A DNA stretch of 64,000 nt from Syngnathus acus (taxonomy: Eukaryota; Chordata; Actinopteri; Syngnathiformes; Syngnathidae), in NCBI RefSeq assembly GCF_901709675.1, contig NC_051093.1:6779053-6843052 (forward strand), written 5' to 3'. Below, one piece after another: positions 15,840-39,166 of the stretch; position 1 is the first letter of the stretch, and each line of letters opens with the position of its first letter. The notes beneath the pieces were generated by a model that had not been told where the DNA came from, searched no databases, and saw only the letters and a list, made by a program, of their open reading frames with translations. A program made the translations under genes and the position numbers.

Positions 15840-18108
15840 GTCAAAAAAAAAAAAAAAGAACGGTATGTTACAATAGTACAAATGATAAATTATATTATAC
15901 AGTTATAATGCCGACAGATTGAGCACATCGAATAAAAAGCAGCCTGCTCCCGGTACTATGAGAAGGGTAACTAGACAAGACGTGACGAAGAATAAAAAGG
16001 TGGCTAATTAATGCATATAAAGACAGTCTTGTAAGGTCGGGTAGTTTCCTCTCAATAAAAGCATAGTGAATACAAAGTGATGCCTCGTAAGCTTGCCACA
16101 TGTAAGTACACAGTCGGAAAAAAGTGGTCATTTGAAGTTGTCATCCGACAGTTCCATTTTTTTTCTCTCTCTTTTAATGCAGCCATCATCACTTCAAGGT
16201 TAGTGACATCTAGGAGGGTGAGAAAAACAGATTACAGTAGGCCCAGTATTAGCAAATCCAACTTTGCAAAACACCTTTTCATTTTGCTTTTTTTTTTTTA
16301 TGATCTTTCCACAATGTTTGCATATATATATTTTGCAATTAAACAGTTTCGCTGGACTGTGTGCACTTAATTCAGGCATCCAGCCATCAGCCAAGCATAA
16401 AAAAAAATCCCAGTTGAAGCCATCCCTCCATTTGCCTGAGACAAATGTAGCGCTTTTTTTGGCGCAATGAAGGGCCCAAATAGTGTAGCACAGCAGATAG
16501 GAAGGGGGCGGCGGCACACCAAACGATCGAAAACAAAGAAAAAATATTGGCAGTGATAGACAATTGAAGAGATAGATTTGCCTCCATCATCTCGTATTAC
16601 ACACAATTTTTCTACAACGTAGTACTCCAATATAGAAACATTTTGCACAAACTTAAAACTAGCTCTAAATGACACGGCATGGAGTGTTACCCACTAAGAG
16701 CCTACTCTGGGGGGGTGGGGGGTCATCCTCGAAGATCAGTCGCTGTGACTTTGATAACAGTTGTGCTTCTAAGAGAAGTGAATGGCTGACCCATAGGGTG
16801 AAAACACTAGAATGACCTCATGTAGTTTCAAATTGAATATGCAGCTAGTAAACACCCCAACAACACAAATAAAGGATTTTGCTAAGGATTAGCACAAGTA
16901 AATAACAAAAAAAGTAACCGTGGGTAATGACCTACGACCTCCTCCCTGGAACTTCTGCGTGTTCGCCAGATCAAACTCTCAACGTTGTTGATGAGCCAAC
17001 ACAATATGTTGCAGACATAACCGCCACCTGGAGGGGGGGGGGGACCACTTAACAATTGACATTACTCATTCAAGTACACATGGAAGCTGGTATCGCTCGC
17101 TCAAACTCCCTTTGACCCTAGTACAAAAACAAATCCCGCAATGCCTCGCTATGATGTTGAATACTGACGCTGTCACAGTTCATATTTTATGTCTAAAGCC
17201 ACTTTAGGGTGTGGCCTTGGTGTTAAACATCAGATGGAGTTGTAGCATTGAGGCATTGGCAGGCGAGCATGCCACGCCGCTGAATCACTCGGACACGGAG
17301 TTCATCTCCTTTTTCGAAGCGTTCACACAATGTTATGATGGTGACCCTTGGAAATTGGCGTGTTTTGTGGTGGTCCAAGCAGAGTGCTCAGATGAGCGCA
17401 GTGCGGTAAATCAAAAAAAAATAAAATTGACGCTGTCACATCCTGGTTAGCAGCTAGCCTCCTTGCCTACGCTAAGGTGTAATGGTGAGCCCAAAAGTTG
17501 CAGAAATAATTTTGTTTGAAAGAAAGAAAAAAAATAACAAAATGTGCAAAATCCCTGCTTTGGAACACACACTCACACACTGTATAAACATTTCTGACGG
17601 TCTCTATCATTCTAACTCCAGTAAGTGAAGGAAAAGCTTCCTGGAAAATACACAGTGTAATAGCACTAGTATATGCAATCACTCACACACACACACTCAC
17701 ACACACATTATTCAGCTGACAGGGCTTATAAAAGATTAGCTCTAGTGACGAGATAAGATCCTGGCGTTAGCTCGAGTCAGGCTTCTGTCACTCCAGAAGA
17801 AAGGAGCAATCCTACGGCAGAAGGGAGGCAGTCGGGTGAGAGGCTAGTGGACTGACCGTCTTAACCTGCCTCGGTGGGGGGGGGGGGGGAATGTAAACAC
17901 CCCTGCTACTCTAACTCTGATGCCAAACGGACAGTGTCGGATGGAAATGGAACACATAGGACAAGGCGGTTGGTAGCACTGAGAGAGGAAGGAGGAGGAA
18001 GCGTGTGGTAATGTTAAAAGGATGCCACGTTGTTTATGACCTTGTTAGAAAAGGGATTGATGGGACAAGAGCTTTTGGGGAGGTGCAAGTTGTCCTGCAG
18101 TCATCCCC
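15840..18108 (-). other. Probable EPN2 3' UTR
   Basis: No open frame of interest on either strand. The stretch lies between the EPN2 stop and the B9D1 3' end and contains short CA repeats near 17565-17707 and a G-run at 17877-17889. I read it as the long EPN2 3' UTR, by analogy with the long 3' UTRs of epsin genes. Confidence 0.5.
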
Positions 18109-21100
18109 TCACAAAAGGAACGGGTTGGTGGCTCCAGTGGGCTGCGATCCAGCCTGGGGGGGCAAGCTCATCATTGGCTGGGGCAGAGCGCCGACCCCGA
18201 TTGCACCCATTGAGTGCCCCCCCGCCGGGGCCACGCCTGCCATGTTGATGGGTACGATGGGCATGGAGGATACGGCCATGGGATCGGCCATGCCGCTGGC
18301 GAACCCCGAAGGCATGGGGCTGACTCGCATCTGGTTGAGGGTCGGAGGAGCCGGCTGACTCACTTGGAAGGGATTGGCAGGGGCAGCGGAGGCTGCGGCG
18401 GAGGCTGTGGCGGAGGCTGAGGCGGCGGCGCCACCTAAGTGGTCATGGGAAATGTCAGAAGCACAAAAAGACAAACGCTGGGTTCATTTTCTTCTGTGTG
18501 TCGGCTAAAAACAATTGCATTTTAAGCTCCAGCTACCTGTTGAAGCCAAGAATGGGTTGAACGCTGGTGCAGGTTGGACTGGTTTGGTCACCAGAGAATC
18601 CAGGTTGACCAGGGCAGCATTGGGCCCCAGGAAAGACTCTGGAGTCTTCCTGGTGGGATTTGAAGAAGTAGAGCCGGATGTGGGAAGAGGGTCGAAGAGG
18701 TCCAAGCTGCCGCTGCTAGCGAGACTGGCTTGGGAGGGAATCGAGGATGGTAAACCACCATCACCTACAAAACACAAGTTGTTGTAATCTAAAATAAAAT
18801 ATAAGACACATAGAAACCCCGATTCCAATCAAGTTGGGACCTTAAATAGCACGCACGTGAAAATAGAACGCAGTAGAACAAATCAAACTCTCCACATTCA
18901 AAATGATAAAATGCATCCATCTGCAGGCGAGTGTTCACTGAAATCTTTTTGATGTAGTAAATTAAACAAAGGAAGCTATTTTGGGAGGACAGCAAGAGGC
19001 GGACAGCCTTTTTGGTAGCAATGAATAAAAAGAGTGATGGAAACGCACCAATAGCCGGCAAGCCATCTGCTACATGTGGCATTAGGACAAATTCATCTCA
19101 AAATAGCAACTCACTTACAACAATGACAAAAGAGGCAAAACTGACTCCCCCAGGAAACCTTCAGTCGCTTTAGAAGTTTGATTTTTTTTTTTTTTAACAT
19201 CCAACATGTTTACATTAAACTGAAGCACAGATTTGCATCCAGTGTCAGCTTCCCCACAAAAAAAACAAGAGGGGGGAAAAAAAAAAAATCCTTTTTGGAA
19301 ACCCTTCAAAGACCGACTTTAGGAATTTATGGAAACAGAATTCTCGATTATGTTGGTGAGACAAGGCTCAAAATGATTGTTTAATGAATCAATGACTTCA
19401 TTTAAATTTAGTATTCCTGAATGGAGAGGATGATGTTTATTCATTCATCCTCCGAACCGCTTCTCCTCCGTGGGCGTGCTGAAGCCTTAAAAGTGACTCT
19501 GCAATGTGCTTATATCCAATATGTTTAGCCGCTAGCCGAGCTAGCCAGCTGAATCTTGTTGATAGCTAGCTGGTGCAGCGTAAACAGAAATCGCCCCCAG
19601 GCTCCCGATTTCAGAAGATTTGCATGTAGGACGCGTGAGTGCGTCCAGCTCGGCAAAACCTTTTGGGACCATCTTGTCAGTTAAAACAAAACCTCAGTCT
19701 ACCATTTTTAGTTTTGCAATCCAATTCATCTTTTAATGAAGTGTAAAATTCTAATTTCTGACTCACAAACTGTCATGTGAAACCGCTTATTTTGAGCCTT
19801 GTGAGATTTAAAAATAAAAGTACAGATTGATGACACCACAAACACAAGAACACCCTGGTGATACAAGACCAGACCAGAGCAAATAGCCTTCATTTACAAA
19901 AGTATATTCTCATTTCTTTCATTCATTTTGTCAAGGAAAAGAAACATGGCTCCTTGCTCCGGTCTGGTGGTATAATAAACATAGAAAGACAGGACACAGT
20001 GTGCCATCTGAGGGCACAGAGGAAGAACACCACAGACTGTGTCAATAGGGAGACAAGGACAGGGTGAGTACCAGCAGGGACAGAGGAGGAGGAGCGCAGG
20101 CTGTCAAACTCTGAGAAGTCCTCTTTGGACGTACCATTGGATTCACTGAACAGCTCAAAGCTACCTGGATGGGGACAATATGTCACATAGAATATAAAGT
20201 AGACACAAACACGTGGACAGATGAGAACACACTAAAGAAATATGAAGGTGTGTGAATATTTATCTGTGGAGATTAAAGGGTGATGGACGCAAACATCCTT
20301 CCTCGATGGGTTACCTGTGTTGGAGGCCTTAGGGCGAGTGGCTGCCGAGCCCCAGGGATCGGACGCGGGAGTGGAGTTTGATGCCCAGGGATCGCTGCTC
20401 TTCATGGGAGGAACTGAGGTAGGAGCCCCCCATGGGTCCGCTGGGGCTGCCGACTTAGAAGCAGAACCTTGGGAGTGGAAGATAGGTTTGCTGAGTGGCA
20501 AAATCCGGGTAGGTGGTTTCAGAAGCTAAAAGATGTTCCTGCAAGTGACTTCCTTCTGTCGTGACCTTTCTAACACAATTTCTTCATTAGAGTCGACTCA
20601 CACGTTTGTGTCACAATTTTGCAAGTGGACAATCTCGAGTTGTTTATGTCAACAATGTGTGAGGTCTTGGGTAAATAGTGTGTTGAAATATCTCCTCGGA
20701 AATAGGGACTTATTTCTCCACGCGATTGCGGTTTGCAAGGGGTGAACTTGTGAAGTGAATATGATCTACTTTATTGTCACTGGTCCTGCTGAGCAACATT
20801 CCTAGCTGACAAAGCGTTAACCAATACTTCTTAGAGCTGAAGGTAGGGGTGAGGCACTTGTATACAGTCCACATGTACACAGAATGTTGCACCTAAAAAA
20901 AAGACATTCCCTAAATGTATGTATACCATAAGGTTTCCAGGGGTCTCCTTTAGCCAGAGCTCTGGCACCCCAGGGGTCAGCACTGGCACCTGCCTCTGGG
21001 ACATCCATCAAATCCATCAGAGATGATTGCGGCTAAAATAAGACGGAAAGTTCATTAAAGATAAAGAAGCATTAGATAAGGGTGGAGCTGAGTCACTCCA

Positions 21101-23135
21101 GTATACCTCTTTTCTCTTGTGGATCAGTTTGCCAGAGTCCGGACCTCCTTTCTTGCTCTCCTCCAAGGCCATCTGTAATCTTAAATCGTCCCCTCTGCGT
21201 ATGCGGTCCTCCTGTAAATGGTCACTCGTGAGGACAAACACCACCCGAGCGATTCACACTTCATCTTCACCTAAGATCTGTCACTGAGATGATACTGGAG
21301 ATATTTGATGTGAATCCAAAACTACACATTTGACACCATTATTTTCCCCGCCATTACAAACACACACATCCCATCCAGACACTTTCATCTGATCTGAAGC
21401 TCATTGGATACAATGAAGTCATCCCCCAGATGTGTCCTGGTGGTGATTTATTTTCCGCCACGTCGCACGCGTGTTTCGTACCTGCTCCGCGGCTTCTCTG
21501 CTCATGGCCAGAGCCAGTTGCAACTGCAGCTCCTCCTCGCCGCTCGTCTGCGGTCTGGCTTGTTCCAGTTCTGATCCCGCGTTGGGAGACGTAGCTGATG
21601 GGACAAAATCGGACATCGTACTTGACAACAGTGTCGAAAGGTATGTCTTCAGGACTTTGTGGACTCTTGGATTCCATACTGTGACATGAATATGAAACAT
21701 CACAGCACGAGTGCTTTTTTTTTTACATGTACGCTGTGTAGACTCGGAGGGATGCTTGCCAAATTGAAAATAGGTTTCTGACCTACTTTGGACCTCTTGA
21801 GAACAAGGGCATGAGATAGGTCAACTCCACAGTGGCATTGTTTTTCACTCGCACTCTGCCGACGCAAAATAGCCCAGAGAGCTTCGAGTGGAATCTCAAA
21901 AATCTCCCCTGGCGACGCCCACGCTGCCGGCTCACTCTTACCCCATTTTGGCCTGATTTTAAGTTCCGTTTCCTCAAAATGATGACTCGGCTGTTGGCCC
22001 TTCCGCCTCCGAGCTCCATATTGAAGCAGTACTTACGGGAATGTGGGCCACACGCTCAGGTCGAGAGTGCAACACGTATGACCCCGTGCTGGCTCAAATC
22101 CACACACACACACACACACACACACATGCGGCATCGGTGCTGTGTACAAACGACTGAGTGTCAAAAGGGGAAAAGAAAACAGTTTGGCGCTTTTGTTTTA
22201 AATTCCCTCCAGGTTTCCGCCTGTGTGTTAACTCATTTCCTTTTTGGCTCAGTGGTTTAAAAAAAAAAGTACCGGTGCCGTAATTATCATGAAAAAAAAC
22301 ATCCTGATGGTGTGCTGTACTGGTACTCACAGCCATGGTAGGATGCAGGCGAGCCCTCTGACCTGCCGTACTCTTCGCTGTAGGAAGTCGAGAGGTTGGG
22401 CTGCGATGAGCCTCGACCAAAGCCCATTTGACCGCTCCCTGTGGATACCTGGGCCATGCGCTCTTTGGTCTTCAAAGCTTGAGACCTTAGCGGGAGAAAT
22501 AAAGAAAGAAAAAAAAGGCTTTTATCTTCACATACTGGAAAAGATCAGGCTGGACAAAATGGCAGTGGGAAAACCGAACAATTTAATCTTTCCTATTATT
22601 TGAAATTCCTCAAGGGGAATTTTTATGGATACCCATCTTTTGTTAAAATTATTCAGGATAAAGAAAATAGCCAACACGTTTTAATTGGCCGATTCATTTC
22701 CTACCGCTCTCCTTTGAGACGCTCTTCGTCTTTGAGAAGGACCACGAGCTGCTTGCTCTTCTCCCTCACGTTGATGCCTTGGTCCTTCCCGTCTCGGTCG
22801 ACATACTGGAAGTCTTTCAGAGTCTGGATGGCAAAGATGTTTTCCTTGCATTGCAGCGCCACTCGCTCCGAGCCCGTCTTGATCAGGTAGTCGAGCAGGG
22901 TGAGCGCTTTGTAGACGTGGCGCCAGTTCTTGCCGTGGTCGTTGAGTCGTCTCCAGATCATACTCATGATCTCGCTAAAGGCCACCACGTTGTAGGTTAA
23001 GTCGGCGATTTCCGACATGAGTGAAGATGAGGGCCCCCAAGGGTCGTTGGAGGTGGCCTCTCTGACTTTCTTCTCCGCATCAGAGTAGTTGTTCACCATG
23101 TTCTTCATTTGGCGACGGATGGTGGAGCTCGGCAT
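18109..23135 (-). CDS. EPN2: Epsin-2, clathrin adaptor
   Basis: Nine coding exons on the - strand: 23135-22705, 22485-22331, 21594-21482, 21211-21107, 21032-20927, 20467-20315, 20164-20072, 18764-18537, 18434-18109; phases join to 569 residues. Order: ENTH domain (about 1-144, start MPSSTIRRQMKNMVNNYSDA), binding PI(4,5)P2; two ubiquitin-interacting motifs (about 215-233 EEELQLQLALAMSREAAEQ and 240-254 GDDLRLQMALEESKK); five DPW motifs for AP-2; a clathrin-box-like ALVNLDSLV; and three NPF motifs for EH domains, the last at the C-terminus (NPFLL). It links ubiquitylated cargo and curved membrane to clathrin coats. The conserved KTPESFLGPNAALVNLDSLV block and the position beside B9D1 favour EPN2 over EPN1. 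The sixth exon's acceptor at 20467 was chosen because it alone keeps phase with the preceding exon. Confidence 0.95.
22101..22126. repeat. (CA)n microsatellite
   Basis: Pure CA dinucleotide run inside an EPN2 intron. Confidence 0.95.
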
Positions 23136-23385
23136 GGTGGCGGTCGAAACGGGACCAGCGTTGGAGAAATGATTGAAATTCAAACAAGAGCAGGAGCTAA
23201 GTTTTTGCGTAATTAAGCAACAGCGAGATGTCAAAGCCTCCTTGTTTTTGAAAAACTTGATGCCGGGATAAGAGTTTATGAGGCTTCTTCAGGCCAGTGC
23301 GATGTTCCTGAGTCCTCCGGTACAATGTCTGCTAAAACCATCTCCACACACAAAGTGCCGGCAGTATTTGCAACCGTGCCATTAC
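22705..23385 (-). other. EPN2: EPN2 exon 2 (5' UTR plus ENTH)
   Basis: On the - strand a pyrimidine-rich stretch ending TTCTGCTTCCTAG gives a good acceptor just right of 23385. The exon would carry about 250 bases of 5' UTR before the ATG at 23135. The boundary is inferred from splice-site appearance only. Confidence 0.5.
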
Positions 23386-26137
23386 CTAGGAAGCAGAAAA
23401 ATAAAAATTCATAAATTACGAGTGACAGACGTTAGCTTACGGTGACGCATCAGAAATGACGACATACTTGTTAGTCCTTCAACCTAAAAATGAAACTCAT
23501 AAAAGGATGACATATGATCTGATTATTGGAGAATCGAAGTCATGGACAACAGAACGAAAACAAGCTCTTCTCCAAACTATTCATCTCAACTTTGATCTCT
23601 TCTTTCAACACACCCTTTCTCCTCGACGTCGCACATTCAGTCCTATCCGCTGTGAACTCAGCATGCACCAGCATGCACCAGCATGCCCCGCAACCAAGTG
23701 ATGGTGTAAACAGTGCGCGTAGGGGAGTGTTCCGAGTTGTACAATTCATTTGCAAAGAAATCACTTGTGTCATTGTGAGGGCGTCTTCCGGCCTGGCCGT
23801 GCCACGGGGAGGGACAGCTGGAGAGGAAACCAGGATGAGCGAGAGCGCCTAGGGAATAAGAAAACAACTTGGCACATCCCGTAAATTCACTTAATGCCGG
23901 TGAAATGTGATTCCTGTGGCGCATGACCCCCCCACCCGCCAAACTTTCCCTCATCACCCTGCATGGCCGTGAATACGAGCGAGGCCTAATTACACATCTG
24001 CTGCAATAATCACCTATTCACTCACTGCAGACAGGAGGAAGAGAAGAGAGTCTGTCTTGTCCATCGCCCTTCCCCGATACTACCCCCAGCCCCAATACGC
24101 GCATGCGCTCACAACCTCCGCCGCGACCATACTCATCACTCAGGTCCTTCCTAAACTACTAAATGATTTGGTCAGCCTCCTGCCATTCAAAATGATAAGA
24201 CAACTATAAACTGTCAGCAGGTTGCAGTTCCGGATGACGATAATGATGATCGCAAGAAGAACAAAAACTAGCGGTGCTCTGCTTGATCAGCCACCGATCG
24301 CGACCGGACGGTTTTCGTGGAAACGTACGTGATCGGCATATGTCAATCAATGCCTTTCCCTGCTGGTCAATAAAAACGATCACCCGCTGCCTCCAGCCAA
24401 CACGAGACCGGCCTGTGTGCAGTGTAATGCCCCTTACAAAAGAAACTGGGATGAAACGGGGCGATGGTTCAAGCACAGCCAACACAGCACTAGAATTGAA
24501 ACAGTGATTCCATTCAATTGATTCACCATCAATTCTCTTCCATATTTGAACAAAAACATTTATTAAAATCCGAAATCAGTACACACGTGCTCTCAAGTAG
24601 CTACTGTAATACATGTATTGTTTGCGATATAACTTTGTTCCTTTATTGCTTTGTATTAAAGTTCTCATTTCTTCCACACTTTCAAGCAGGACAGGATGTG
24701 TGCACTTATTCTTCTGTAAATAGAGCAATATATTATCCATTTGTTGTCCAATGCAAGACTACGTAGTAGCACTCTGATAACAATCACTGACTCCAAATTG
24801 CGGAAACTTTTTCCCCGTAACGGGTACAGCACACTGAAAACAAGGCTACCTTGACAGAGCTGCAAAGCAGAGCGATGGAAAGCGGAGATTGAATACTCGT
24901 CTGGACGTCTCTCATGAGCTTGACAGGGTTGGTCTTTATTGAACACAACTAAAGACACACACAATTATCAGATGCTAAAAATTGTTGACCATTTCCTACA
25001 TAATCTGTTCTTCCTTTGAACACTCTGCATTGAGATATGAGTAGTAATGATCACAACAGTTTAAAAAATAAATAAAGGCATGTTAGCATCCTTGATCCTC
25101 CCAAACTCTGATTAATAACCCAGGTCATGCACGCTAATATAACAATGATGATGCATATTCTTCTTTTGCTTTACAACACACTGGCTCAGTCCACAGCCAC
25201 AACACAACATTTTTAAGATTCAATACAACTGCCACAACACTATTGTGTACTATTTCAATTGGAAACCAAATCAATACTGTACAGAGACAGCGCCCTGGTA
25301 GAGTCATGCGAAATGACGCAAAACGGCAAAAAAAAATACAAAAGGAAGAAAAGGTGTAATCATTCGTTTGTGGAAACTGTGGGAATCTACAGGAAGCGAT
25401 GAGAAAACACGATAATGTCAAATAAAGAGAGCAAATCGGATTTAGAAGTGACGTGTTTGGTATCTCACGAGCCACTGACGTCGCTTTGTTTTCCTAATAG
25501 TCACAAAGTAATTGCTCACACTCATACAAATATATTGTATTATAATTGTGAGTTTGATGTGGAAAGGGGGGGAGCATCATATAGTTCAGTTCGAAGTTTG
25601 TGAAATCTCAGTCGAAATAGCCTTGGTGCTAACTAGCGGTTAGCGCTAACGTTAGCAGGTTGAGAGCAAACTTGTGTTAACTTGCTTAACTTTAGTCGTA
25701 AGGGAGATCGATGTGGATTAATCGTTTAGTTTTTCACACATTTGTTAAAAACGCATTGAAGCCAAGTGATGTTTTATTCACGATGATTATTGGAACACTT
25801 CGACGGGGGGGAAAAAAAAAAGAAAAAAGTTGGGATCGAAGCTAGCCACCCGCAGAGCTTGTCTGTCCTCTCTGATCGCTTTATTAACGTCAGATGGCGT
25901 AAAATCGTGCAGTTTGCTTTGTGTTGACTGGAATTAGATCCGATCTTGCTCTTCCAAATTCTATCTGATCCATAAACTGTGCTAAATCAATCGACTAGCA
26001 TGCTAGGCTATGTAGCAAATCTACTAAGAGATGAGACGGGGTGCTGAGTGGAGACATCGCCACTGAAAACTGGATTAAGGGACTCTGGAAAACGTCTCAA
26101 TAATTCCACTACGTATTAAAAACAGGCGGTATCTTAC
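23386..26137 (-). other. Probable EPN2 intron 1
   Basis: No coding exon seen. It contains three short AGCATGCACC-type tandem units near 23661-23690 and otherwise unique sequence. Interpreted as the first intron of EPN2, running from the donor near 26138 to the acceptor near 23385. Confidence 0.4.
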
Positions 26138-26400
26138 CGTATGTATCGAACTGGGTCGGACTTAAACGAGAGTCCAGGGTTGTAAACCCTTAAACGTGTT
26201 CCCCCAATTCCAGAGGAATGCCAAGAAAAGGAGAAGAGAAAAAAAATCAAGATAGTGTACTTATTGCAGCGAGCTTGTTGCGCCTCCGCCTAGCCAAAGT
26301 GTTGCTAATGCTAATGCCAAGCTAAAGGTTTCCCCTCCTCCAGAACATGGCGGGCGCTTTGGGAGGGGGAGAGCCGAGGATGGGTGTGACCGACGCGGCC
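26138..26400 (-). promoter_or_regulatory. EPN2: Candidate EPN2 promoter and non-coding exon 1
   Basis: A donor site reading CG/GTAAGAT on the - strand falls at 26138. The DNA to its right turns G/C-rich (about 26340-26400) with CATGGCGGGCGC, a YY1-type core, and several CpGs, as expected of a housekeeping promoter. The TSS is not resolved. Confidence 0.4.
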
Positions 26401-29325
26401 TGACTCACACACAAAGACCTTCCTTCCATGCTAGCCATGTCACCCAGCCAGCCGTCAATGAAACACTGCCTTGAATTTGTTTCCAGAGGGCAAACAAAAA
26501 TTATAACATTTGTTTTTCATAGTAGAACTCATCTCAAGTGTTCCCATTAGTTGGAAGTAACTAAGTACACTACTTTTCGCTCATCCCACAAGTGAAGGAC
26601 AAGGCTATTTCAAAATTAGCGATCAATAAATTGTCTTAATAATCTTCTGAAAACTACTAAATCAGGGGTGTCAAACTCATTTTTGTCGCGGGCCGCATTG
26701 TAGTCATAGTTTACTGCGGAGGGCCATTATGACTGTCAACCCAAATAAATGTATGAACACTTCATATTATATACAATATAAGCTACAAAACAAACTGACA
26801 AATAATTCGTTTTCAAATCAGACTAGTGAAAACGTATAGTTTAAAAAGAAGATTTATAAAAGTGAAGACAATATGACATGAATTTGATGCAAATATGTCT
26901 TCGCCGGCCACATCAAATGATGTGGCGGGCCGTACCTGGCCCCGGGCCTTGAGTTTGACACCAGTGTACTAAATCAATGTAATGTGAGAGTTTTTCTTCG
27001 TGTAAATTCTAGCTAATGTAGGTGCAATGATAACTCGTCAAAAACGTGCTAACTTTCATGGGGGAAAAAAGAAATACTGATATTATATCCCTCCTCACTC
27101 AGGTCAAGGTCGCATAAGCTGATGCCATCGCTGACTTGGGTCAAGAGACGATCAGAACACACGCAGACAAACATTCACAATCCAATTTATGGACAATTCT
27201 GTGACCTCAGTTGACCTAACGTGACTGTTATTGTGTTTTGCAATGAGGGTGGAGTATCTTGAGAAATGGAAAACATGCAAATTCTGCACGGGAAGACACG
27301 ACCCCAGGCCAAACTGCCAAAGCCCAGAAATGTGAGCCGTATGAGCCAACTATTAGCCCACAATGCCGCCAAATTAACATCTAAAATTGACCAACTACAT
27401 GGATGGAATATGAAAAAGGGAAGCGCGTTCTGGAATTTCCAAGACATCCAGTGTGTGTTACAGGTGTGACGTTGTGAGCCCAGAAAATATCGCAAGGCAG
27501 CATTCCATCCCTTAAGTCTTTTTCCACTGCATGTGTCTGATCATGTCCAAACAGCAAGAGTCACATGACGTCTAAGATGGAAAAAGTAGTATATGATATT
27601 CAAATCAGGTTCTATGAATAGATGTGAGTGCAAAAGTGGAGCTATGAATAGACAATTTCCTGCTTAAATGGAAGAGCAAGAAATACAACATTAATGTAAA
27701 CCAGTTTAAGATGGTTTTGTTGAATGTCGAATTAAGGTTATATTATTATTATTATTATTTTAGATCCTTACTGTGTCTTTTACAAGCTTATATTTGGTGC
27801 TGTGTTAGGACAACTAAAGCTGAATCTAAGCTAATGTACAATAACAGTGTTTGTTTGTGTTTGTCTGAAACAAGAATATTACAGTAACTGGAAATAAATA
27901 AACAAATAAATACATTATAGATTATAAATAAATTACAGAGCTTCAGCTCAACTATCACGCACCTCTGATTTTGGCCAACAGAGGGCAGACGTGTTCAAGA
28001 TTTGATTGAGGGGGGAACAAAAAGTTAAATTTACAGGTTTTGGGTTTGATGTGAAATACACATAGATGTATTAATTATTGCACTCACAAATTGTTTTCAC
28101 AGATCAAAACATCAATTACAACTAAAAAGTGTGCAACTTCACAGATGGCATCACCTGAGAATATATGACTTGAAACAATAAGAAGCTTTTAAATGTTGCA
28201 AACCCCAATGCCAAATCACCACCAACATAAAAGTGATTTCCTAAATTTAACAGTAGGAGAGCAGAAGAATGAAACTTCCTCCCATTTTGTTCTTGCTTCA
28301 CCCTTTCAGCACCCTGAGAAAAAAGGCTTCTCACGGCTACAAAACAAAAGCTTTTGGATTTCCTGGACACATTGTCCTTCTTTCTCTACTTTTCTACAGT
28401 TTGCCTTAACACCCATACAGCACGTAGACCCACAATGCGGCAATTAACTTTTTGGTGCAATTCAAAGACCGGGTAGGGGGAAAATATATCTATTTTTAAT
28501 TTGTCTACTAATGCTGGATAAATGACAATTTAATATTTGGCCCAAATGCATGTGAGATTTAGTGCATCGCTGTCTGATCTTGCCAATGTCCCTTGAAATA
28601 TTTAAGAGCACTTTCTCAACAACTCCAGGGGTCTTCATGCGAGAGTGAATTTCGCTGCGAAAAAATGACGCAAGATCAACCATCACTCCACTCGACCCGT
28701 TTCTGCTGCTGGGTTCACACATGCATACGAACGGTACATGTCACTCACACATTGCTGGCTCTCTGTCGTCATGAAATATTCAACACAGTTCATTCTATTT
28801 TATGTGGCACGTAGCATATATCACATCTAAATATATCGACAAGACTTTTTTTTTTTAAAAAGATTTAAGAGGCCTCGACATGAGCGGGCGCAATAACGAT
28901 GGAAGCCATCTAACCTCCATGACTCAACATTACACTCATTAGTCTGCAAACATCAATGCAATATATCAATCCCTGCAGCACATCATTTTTCAGTTCATTC
29001 AGATTTTGATTTCAAAATGAGAAAGCCTCTTTTATGCTCAGCGCAAGATGGAACTCAAATATATCAGACACAATGAAAACAGTAGAGGCCCCGGAATTGA
29101 ACCCTGTGGAACACCATACGACAGTGCAACACAAATAGGATGTTGCTCATTTTTGAAAACAAAGTCTTGCTTTTATCGAGATGCACATGATCAACGTTCA
29201 GCTAAGTGTAGAAAGAAACCACAAACCTTATGAGACAAATGTTCATACACAGGAAGTGCCTCCCACTCTCTTATCCTGTGTGTGTGGTCTGTTTTTCTCT
29301 CGCTCGCTCGCTCGCTCTCTTTCAG
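26401..29325. other. EPN2-GRAP intergenic region
   Basis: Apart from the hAT-type MITE at 26663-26966 and a short ATT run near 27742, I see no gene, RNA or conserved motif. Transcription diverges from this interval (EPN2 leftward, GRAP rightward). Confidence 0.55.
26663..26966. mobile_element. hAT-type MITE with intact target duplication
   Basis: 304-bp element. Left end CAGGGGTGTCAAACTCA, right end TTGAGTTTGACACCAGTG. It is flanked on both sides by the identical 8-mer TACTAAAT (26655-26662 and 26967-26974), the duplication length of the hAT superfamily. Inside are CGGGCCGCATTG and GTGGCGGGCCGTA blocks shared with the copy at 42188. Non-coding. Confidence 0.92.
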
Positions 29326-29566
29326 AATGTTACTCATGGCAGTGTGTTGCTGAGCACCAGCCAGTTGTGTTTCTCCTCTCTGAGCTCACAACGCTCTCTC
29401 ATCCTTTTGCTCCGCAGACACAGCGGGCACCATCTCATCTTCTTTCAGATTGTCCTCTTTTCATTTCATTTTTTTATATTTCCATTCCCTCATCATTCTG
29501 GAACACTTGTGGAAAGTATTTGACTGAGTTGTGTGGGAGTGCGTGCGTGCTCTGGTGGTTATCAGC

Positions 29567-39166
<9,600 letters not shown>

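Noticed and set aside
18005-18420. + strand open frames over the last EPN2 exon
   Set aside because: Shadows of the G/C-rich EPN2 C-terminal coding exon, which matches the epsin family on the - strand and ends in NPFLL.
20468-20525. Upstream acceptor (CTTTTAG) for the sixth EPN2 coding exon
   Set aside because: It looks good but leaves the exon out of phase with the preceding exon (phase 1). The acceptor at CTCCCAAG before 20467 restores the frame, giving KPYG-GSASKSAAPADPWG.
29048-29233. Peptide GPGIEPCGTPYDS in a + strand frame
   Set aside because: Faintly recalls tails of non-LTR retrotransposon translations, but too short and isolated to call.
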